This document shows positions 60,053-64,000 of a stretch of DNA of 64,000 nt, piece after piece. The DNA is taken from positions 18,145 through 82,144 of IMG/VR virus record IMGVR_UViG_3300008050_005857; one strand, written 5' to 3'. Position 1 is the stretch's first letter, and each line of letters starts with the position of its first letter. Made by a program: the position numbers and the translations under genes. The notes under the pieces are model-generated. The model searched no databases, had not been told where the DNA came from, and saw only the letters and a program-made list of their open reading frames with translations. The stretch is from a virus.

Positions 60053-61186
60053 ATGAAAACAATAGTAGTTATTAAGAGAGATCGGATGAATAAGCTTTTT
60101 GCATCCGATGTTATAACAGGCAAAAAGGTTACCGTACCTAAAGGCGCACTCAGACGTGGTCATAACGGTACTGGTTATTTAGAGTCTACCCCTAAGGGAT
60201 GGAAGCAAGTTGAATATGAACAACCAGCACTAGAAGCTGCCCCAGATAAACCGGCTCCGGGTAGCCCCGCTGCTAAGCACGCTGAAGAGCTGGAGATGAT
60301 CCATTCTAGCTATTCGATTAAACCCAAGTCACTTATGATGAGTGAAATTAAGTGGAAGTATCTTATCCGCTCAGCTGTTAGAGGTAAGAATATCATGATG
60401 ACTGGCCCAGCAGGTTGTGGTAAAACCATGGCTGCTAAATCACTAGTTAATAGCCTTGACCGTCCAGACTTTTATTTTAACTTAGGAGCAACCCAGGATC
60501 CTCGAGCATCACTAATAGGTAACACCCATTACAATAAAGAGAAAGGTACATACTTCTCAGAGTCCTTATTCGTTAAGGCTATCAAGACTGAGAATGCCGT
60601 TATACTCTTAGATGAGCTATCCAGAGCCCATCCAGAAGCTTGGAACATCCTAATGACCGTGTTAGACGAAGGACAAAGATACCTTCGGTTGGATGAAGCT
60701 TCTGGCCAGACAACTGTTAAGGTTGCACCTGGCGTCACTTTCGTAGCGACAGCTAATATAGGTAATGAGTATACCGCTACCAGAGTGATGGACAGAGCGC
60801 TTATAGACCGCTTTACCCAAATTGAAATGGACGTGCTTAACAAAGACGAGGAAGGTACATTATTATCATCACTATACCCCCACGTTGATAACGCCACTAG
60901 AGAGAACATAGCTGAATTAGCGTGGATCACTCGACAAGAATCATCCCAAGAAGAAGGGAAGCTCTCCACACACATATCCACCAGAACCAGCGTAGAGCTG
61001 ACCGGCTTAGTATACGACGGCTTCACACTAGACGAAGCAGCTCAAGTATCCGTGCTACCCAAGTTCGACTCAGCTGGTGGCTTAGAGAGTGAGAGAACAT
61101 TCGTCAAACAGCTTCTCCAGAAGTATACCTCAGATGGATCATCCGATGAGCTCTTTACAGATGTAGAAGATGAAGATAACAACTAA
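60053..61186 (+). CDS. AAA+ ATPase (CobS/MoxR-like)
   Basis: A 377-residue AAA+ ATPase. After a 90-residue N-terminal region with RMNKLFASDVITGKKV, the ATPase core has Walker A MTGPAGCGKTMAA near 115-127, Walker B AVILLDELSRAHPEAW, sensor 1 TFVATANIGNEYT and the Arg finger DRALIDRF. MoxR/CobS ATPases act with VWA partners; the phage's VWA/HEXXH gene lies 2.3 kb upstream behind the same promoter. Codon use and GC content are higher than in most of the window, suggesting recent transfer. The C-terminus is acidic. Confidence 0.88.
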   Translation: MKTIVVIKRDRMNKLFASDVITGKKVTVPKGALRRGHNGTGYLESTPKGWKQVEYEQPALEAAPDKPAPGSPAAKHAEELEMIHSSYSIKPKSLMMSEIKWKYLIRSAVRGKNIMMTGPAGCGKTMAAKSLVNSLDRPDFYFNLGATQDPRASLIGNTHYNKEKGTYFSESLFVKAIKTENAVILLDELSRAHPEAWNILMTVLDEGQRYLRLDEASGQTTVKVAPGVTFVATANIGNEYTATRVMDRALIDRFTQIEMDVLNKDEEGTLLSSLYPHVDNATRENIAELAWITRQESSQEEGKLSTHISTRTSVELTGLVYDGFTLDEAAQVSVLPKFDSAGGLESERTFVKQLLQKYTSDGSSDELFTDVEDEDNN

Positions 61187-61218
61187 TAGATATATAGTGT
61201 AACCTCACTATTGTACAC

Positions 61219-61265
61219 AAGCTGCCCAGGTTAATAGGTACCGAGATGCCTCACCTGGGCAGCTT
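61219..61265 (+). terminator. 13-bp inverted repeat after the AAA+ gene
   Basis: AAGCTGCCCAGGT (61219-61231) and ACCTGGGCAGCTT (61253-61265) are perfect complements around a 21-base loop. It lies 33 bases past the AAA+ stop and could end that transcript, although a T-run is lacking. It is directly followed by the structured GC-rich element. Confidence 0.65.
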
Positions 61266-61319
61266 CGTGTCGAGTGCCCACCAGCTTCCCAACCTACCAG
61301 CTTCCCAGTGCAGGCCAGT

Positions 61320-61415
61320 GCAGGCCCGGGCAGGCATGCCCCCAGTGACCGCTTTGCGGGTAAGTTTGCCTGGAAACCGCAAAGCGTTTGCGTTTCGGCT
61401 CAGCGCCGGGCCTGC
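61320..61415. other. Nested inverted repeats, candidate structured element
   Basis: Outer arms GCAGGCCCGG (61320-61329) and CCGGGCCTGC (61406-61415) enclose GGGC...GCCC (61328-61343) and a second perfect pair, CGCTTTGCGG (61350-61359) with CCGCAAAGCG (61377-61386). Together they can fold as a three-way junction. The DNA is far richer in GC than the genome. It could be a non-coding RNA, an origin or a packaging/recombination site. No ORF explains it. Confidence 0.6.
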
Positions 61416-61744
61416 TAGGGTATCAGGACTGGCCCAGAGCTAGTAGGACAGTATATATGCTTACTCATAATGAGTGGGATCACGGGATAGTTCTTGGTCC
61501 TCTTTCTTGGTCATGGCCAACATTATATTACGTAGTCCGTTAATATCAGAAAGTGGTATTAACTGTACTTGGAATATGACTCCGGTTTGTAATACTCAAA
61601 TTAGTATTAATTCTTATAGTGCAATATCTAAATTTTATATTATTCTGATAGTGTAATATCTAAAAAGTATAATAAAACAACCATTAGGGATTAATCCATA
61701 TATGGACATCCCATATTCAATTTACAGTATACTAGAAATAGTTT
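61416..61744. other. Gene-free gap with palindrome and direct repeat
   Basis: Composition falls back to AT-rich. ACTCAT-A-ATGAGT (61463-61475) is a short palindrome. A 17-base direct repeat, ATAGTGCAATATCTAAA at 61616-61632 and ATAGTGTAATATCTAAA at 61648-61664, follows. The short ORFs here have no ribosome sites. The stretch ends at promoter repeat copy 4. Confidence 0.4.
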
Positions 61745-61798
61745 CGTAAAGGTCTTTGGCTTGTCGTTTTTTTATGTTAGGTTAGACCGTACAATAAA
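61745..61798 (+). promoter_or_regulatory. Early promoter repeat, copy 4
   Basis: Matches copy 2 through AAAGGTCTTTGGC, the T-run and TTAGGTTAGACCGTACAATAAA, and shares with copy 1 the downstream AATAAGGAAAAC leader. It drives the KOW-like gene. Confidence 0.8.
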
Positions 61799-61815
61799 TA
61801 AGGAAAACAAACAAC

Positions 61816-62079
61816 ATGACTAAAACACTATTAAAACAACTTGACCGCTTAGACTATAACGGACTTATGGCTCTTAACCGTAACGTAATTGACCGGATGA
61901 GAGATATAGCCGCTTCTGATAGATTAAGATTCGCCGTAGGTGATAAAGTGACTATTAAACATAATGGCACCCTCGAAGGTAAGGTAATTAAGATCATGCG
62001 TAAGAACGTTAAAGTGCAAGTCGGTAGTAGGATTTATAGAGTTACCCCGCTGCTTCTCTCCAAAGGATGGAATATATAA
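61816..62079 (+). CDS. 87-residue protein with KOW/SH3-like domain
   Basis: A helical N-terminal half (LLKQLDRLDYNGLMALNRNV) is followed by VGDKVTIKHNGTLEGKVIKI and a further beta strand, the shape of a KOW/SH3-like barrel that binds RNA or proteins. AAGGAAAAC lies before the ATG. It ends in TAATG with the next gene. Such small early proteins often bind host polymerase or ribosomes; this is inference. Confidence 0.65.
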   Translation: MTKTLLKQLDRLDYNGLMALNRNVIDRMRDIAASDRLRFAVGDKVTIKHNGTLEGKVIKIMRKNVKVQVGSRIYRVTPLLLSKGWNI

Positions 62080-62312
62080 TGAAAAATGATGAAATATTAG
62101 AGATGCTGGAATCAATAGAAAATGATCTAGATGATGCTAACAATTCTTTACCAGACTACCCTGGCACCAGTGATTCACGAAGTTATATTGACGGCGCCAG
62201 ATGTAGTCTTTACTATTTAAAAGATGAGATAGAGAAATCGATTATAGATGAACCAGATGTACCTCTTGATGAGGTTATGAATACTTCACCAAGCTTAGCT
62301 AAAGGATTATAA
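62079..62312 (+). CDS. 77-residue acidic protein
   Basis: ATG 62079 lies in a TAATG overlap with the previous gene; a longer frame four codons upstream is not preferred. The product is acidic and helical (EILEMLESIENDLDDANNSL), with a C-terminus rich in Asp and Pro. No family is recognised. Confidence 0.6.
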   Translation: MKNDEILEMLESIENDLDDANNSLPDYPGTSDSRSYIDGARCSLYYLKDEIEKSIIDEPDVPLDEVMNTSPSLAKGL

Positions 62313-62322
62313 CGTTTTTATT

Positions 62323-62375
62323 CGTAAATGTCTTTGGGTTGTCGTTTTTTATGCTTAGGTTAGACCGTACAATAA
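62323..62375 (+). promoter_or_regulatory. Early promoter repeat, copy 5
   Basis: Identical to copy 1 from CGTAAATG through TACAATAAA. It begins 11 bases after the acidic-protein stop and drives the next small operon. Confidence 0.8.
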
Positions 62376-62387
62376 AAGAGGTTATAA

Positions 62388-62777
62388 ATGACTAAACAAA
62401 TACAACAAGATAAATTATCAACATGCTGTGCAGCACCAATCACTTATTGTGATATATGTGCTAACTGCTTAGAACACGCAGATGTTATGGACATCTCAGC
62501 GGATGACTATAGAAATGAGGATCCTAGGTATTATCAAATAATGGAACATTCAAAAGACCAGTTCGGCAATAACGTCGTTAAACCCGTCAGAATGGAATTT
62601 GTATCTACTGAAATAGATTTAGACAGAGAGATACCAGAACCAGAAGTTGACGAAGACGATTTTTGGAACACTTACTGCGATGAACATCCAGATTTTAATG
62701 CTGCGATGAATGGACATCCAGATTACGTTGATTACACTGGATTCGAATCTTATTTAGAAAAACACTTAATAGCTTAA
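62388..62777 (+). CDS. 129-residue acidic protein with Cys cluster
   Basis: AGAGG lies before the ATG. The N-terminus has C-C-A-A-P-I-T-Y-C-D-I-C-A-N-C, a likely zinc-binding cluster. The rest is strongly acidic (EIPEPEVDEDDFWNTYCDE). The acidic surface resembles DNA-mimic or polymerase-binding early proteins, but this is only a similarity in charge. Confidence 0.65.
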   Translation: MTKQIQQDKLSTCCAAPITYCDICANCLEHADVMDISADDYRNEDPRYYQIMEHSKDQFGNNVVKPVRMEFVSTEIDLDREIPEPEVDEDDFWNTYCDEHPDFNAAMNGHPDYVDYTGFESYLEKHLIA

Positions 62778-62791
62778 CAGGAAGGAACACT

Positions 62792-63142
62792 ATGGCTGCA
62801 AACCCACAATATACAGACTGGATCCGAATTGACGGAAAACTGGTTCATGACCCAGACCACAAGATTCGTGGTAAAAAGGAACTTTTAGAAAAGACTGATC
62901 GTAAAGATTGGAAAAAATGGACCGTTGAAGAACGAGCCGCGTTGTATGATATCTTAGCGAGTAAGATGAAGAACCCGCGAAGGTTAATTACTTTTGAATC
63001 AGTCGATCAACAATTCAGAATGGCCGGTTTCAAGGGCCTACGTAAAGTACATGTTGAACTCACAAAGCAATATGTAAAATATGGCGATAGAGAGAACGCA
63101 ATCAAGGGTAAGTCTTTATCTCAGATTGCAAACAAGACGTAA
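62792..63142 (+). CDS. 116-residue basic protein
   Basis: AGGAAGG precedes the ATG, 14 bases after the previous stop. The product is Lys-rich (KKELLEKTDRKDWKKWTVEE) and helical at the C-terminus. No domain is recognised; nucleic-acid binding would fit its charge. Confidence 0.65.
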   Translation: MAANPQYTDWIRIDGKLVHDPDHKIRGKKELLEKTDRKDWKKWTVEERAALYDILASKMKNPRRLITFESVDQQFRMAGFKGLRKVHVELTKQYVKYGDRENAIKGKSLSQIANKT

Positions 63143-63148
63143 CCTTGT

Positions 63149-63517
63149 ATGACTTGGAATAAACATCACACAGACGACATGTGGAGTAGAAGGAACAAGA
63201 ATACTTCACCGGATGAAGGTGACATGCGTAAATCAAAAGCCCTGGTTCTGAGAATACTTAGATGGGCTGAGGCAGCCAAGTCAGATAAAACCGGCCAAGA
63301 GTTTGTATGCTTTGGCGAAGAGTTTAAGAAAGATCTCCATTCAGCAGTAGTAATAGATAACTATGAAACCTCTAAGACTGGTCTTTCAAAGAATGAAAAA
63401 AGAGAAGCTAACATATTATGGAAAAAATACTCAATTTTAGGAAGGATATGTGATGAGAAAAAATACGGACAAACCTTTTCCACAAAACTGGATTCACGGC
63501 ATGTCGTTAGAACTTAA
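63149..63517 (+). CDS. 122-residue basic protein
   Basis: Starts six bases after the previous stop. The product is charged (KSKALVLRILRWAEAAKSDK) with a single central Cys and no recognised family. Its 3' end overlaps the next small membrane protein gene by 65 bases, so one of the two frames may be longer than real; both look coding. Confidence 0.55.
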   Translation: MTWNKHHTDDMWSRRNKNTSPDEGDMRKSKALVLRILRWAEAAKSDKTGQEFVCFGEEFKKDLHSAVVIDNYETSKTGLSKNEKREANILWKKYSILGRICDEKKYGQTFSTKLDSRHVVRT

Positions 63518-63644
63518 GCGCGCAAACAACTCCAGAAGAGCCCGACTCCATCGTGAAAAGGTTCTCATGAGATTGAAGTATGCAGTTGGAGTTCTAACGA
63601 TTGTAATGCTTGTATTTGTACTGGTTAGTACATACATATTATAA
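63453..63644 (+). CDS. 63-residue C-terminally anchored membrane protein
   Basis: ATG 63453 follows AGGAAGGAT. The first 40 residues are basic (SLELKRANNSRRARLHREK). The end is one membrane segment (YAVGVLTIVMLVFVLVSTYI). The basic part should face the cytoplasm. It may recruit DNA or protein to the membrane. It overlaps the previous gene. Confidence 0.6.
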   Translation: MRKNTDKPFPQNWIHGMSLELKRANNSRRARLHREKVLMRLKYAVGVLTIVMLVFVLVSTYIL

Positions 63645-63658
63645 AACGGAGAGTAACA

Positions 63659-64000
63659 ATGAGTTTCAATGGAAAGAAGTTAGGTTGGACGATGGCAAAG
63701 TGCTCAGAAGCCGCATATCTAAGCGGTAAGGAAGCTAAAGCCTCATTTAAGTCTATGGGATTTTCAAGACATAAATATTTTGATAAAGGTGGCGCTCAGG
63801 CTCATGCAGCATATAACGATGAATACTTTATACTCGCATTCAGGGGTACGGAAGTTAAATCATGGTCCGATATTAAAGCCGATTTAAATGTTGATTCTGT
63901 AGAGGCTAAGCATGCGTTTGGTAAGGTACATAAGGGATTTGAAAAGGAAGTTGATAAACTTTGGATTGATATACGAGACTATGTTATAAAACAACTTAAA
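63659..64000 (+). CDS. Class-3 lipase-like protein (partial, runs off the window)
   Basis: ACGGAGAG precedes ATG 63659. The 114 visible residues read like the start of a Lipase_3 alpha/beta hydrolase: MAKCSEAAYLSG, then EYFILAFRGTEVKSWSDIKA and GKVHKGFEKEVDKLW. The catalytic G-x-S-x-G should follow just beyond the edge, so activity cannot be judged. It may attack membrane lipid, possibly in lysis or in defence against competing phages. Confidence 0.75.
   Translation, partial: MSFNGKKLGWTMAKCSEAAYLSGKEAKASFKSMGFSRHKYFDKGGAQAHAAYNDEYFILAFRGTEVKSWSDIKADLNVDSVEAKHAFGKVHKGFEKEVDKLWIDIRDYVIKQLK

Noticed and set aside
55717-61186. Naming the VWA and AAA+ genes as cobalt chelatase for B12 synthesis
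   Set aside because: Only fold-level similarity is present and no CobN or other cobalamin genes are visible; MoxR/VWA-type function is safer, despite the B12-dependent RNR.
61246-61443. A 65-codon frame in the GC-rich palindromic stretch
   Set aside because: It is explained by inverted repeats. It has no ribosome site and its codons do not look like the neighbouring genes.
1-64000. CRISPR array, insertion sequence or integrase
   Set aside because: No regularly spaced repeats, transposase, terminal inverted repeats or tyrosine/serine recombinase motifs were seen. The Cas4-like nuclease at 32.2 kb stands alone without cas genes.

Overview
The window reads as about 64 kb from the genome of an AT-rich tailed bacteriophage with a contractile tail and a T4-like core (a myovirus, probably aquatic). 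The evidence is the combination of a tape-measure protein, baseplate-type proteins and a LysM wedge-like protein with gp32-, UvsX-, RNase H/FEN-, gp41- and gp43-like replication genes. Almost every gene is on the + strand, in long runs joined by TAATG, ATGA or GTGA overlaps. No terminase, portal or capsid gene is visible, so this is part of a larger genome. The host cannot be named from the sequence.

Layout. 0-10.1 kb: tail and baseplate module. 10.1-14.7 kb: a divergent family-A DNA polymerase-like ORF, a 735-aa unknown protein, a Nudix hydrolase, and a short SelW/Rdx-type gene with an in-frame TGA exactly where the family carries selenocysteine. 15.2-21.5 kb: ssDNA-binding protein, UvsX, FEN-type nuclease, DnaB-type helicase, class II ribonucleotide reductase. 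21.5-27.1 kb: two thymidylate-synthase-fold enzymes, both with Asp at the dCMP-specifying position, interleaved with a P-loop kinase, a sulfotransferase-like protein, an amidinotransferase and an APH-like kinase, then dUTPase. This looks like a cytosine hypermodification cassette. 27.1-34.2 kb: tRNA-Ala and tRNA-Cys, family-B DNA polymerase, dCMP deaminase, a DUF1599-type protein, glutamine synthetase II, a PD-(D/E)XK nuclease and a nucleotidyltransferase. 34.2-46.5 kb: a glycan cluster of glycosyltransferases, methyltransferase, sugar aminotransferase and RmlC-like epimerase, with a decayed radical-SAM start. 46.5-49.9 kb: SNase, lipoprotein, 2OG-Fe(II) oxygenase, PhoH. 50-54.2 kb: a membrane and surface island with two prepilin-like proteins, a secreted protein, an MscS-like protein, a cyclic-nucleotide-binding-fold membrane protein, and the only two minus-strand genes. 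54.2-64 kb: small early-type genes, several behind near-identical copies of one promoter-like repeat, plus a VWA/HEXXH protein and its AAA+ partner, ending in a partial class-3 lipase.

How the parts fit. Class II RNR, dUTPase, dCMP deaminase and the two ThyA-fold enzymes would reshape the dNTP pool, probably to make modified cytosine. The polymerases, helicase, SSB and recombinase copy the DNA. The glycan, pilin and membrane genes look aimed at the virion or host surface. Two recurring promoter-like signals stand out: a T4-late-like TATATATT box before several genes in the first 39 kb, and a 53-54-bp repeat before early-type genes in the last 10 kb. Region 58.9-61.5 kb is visibly richer in GC and contains strong inverted repeats, suggesting separate ancestry.
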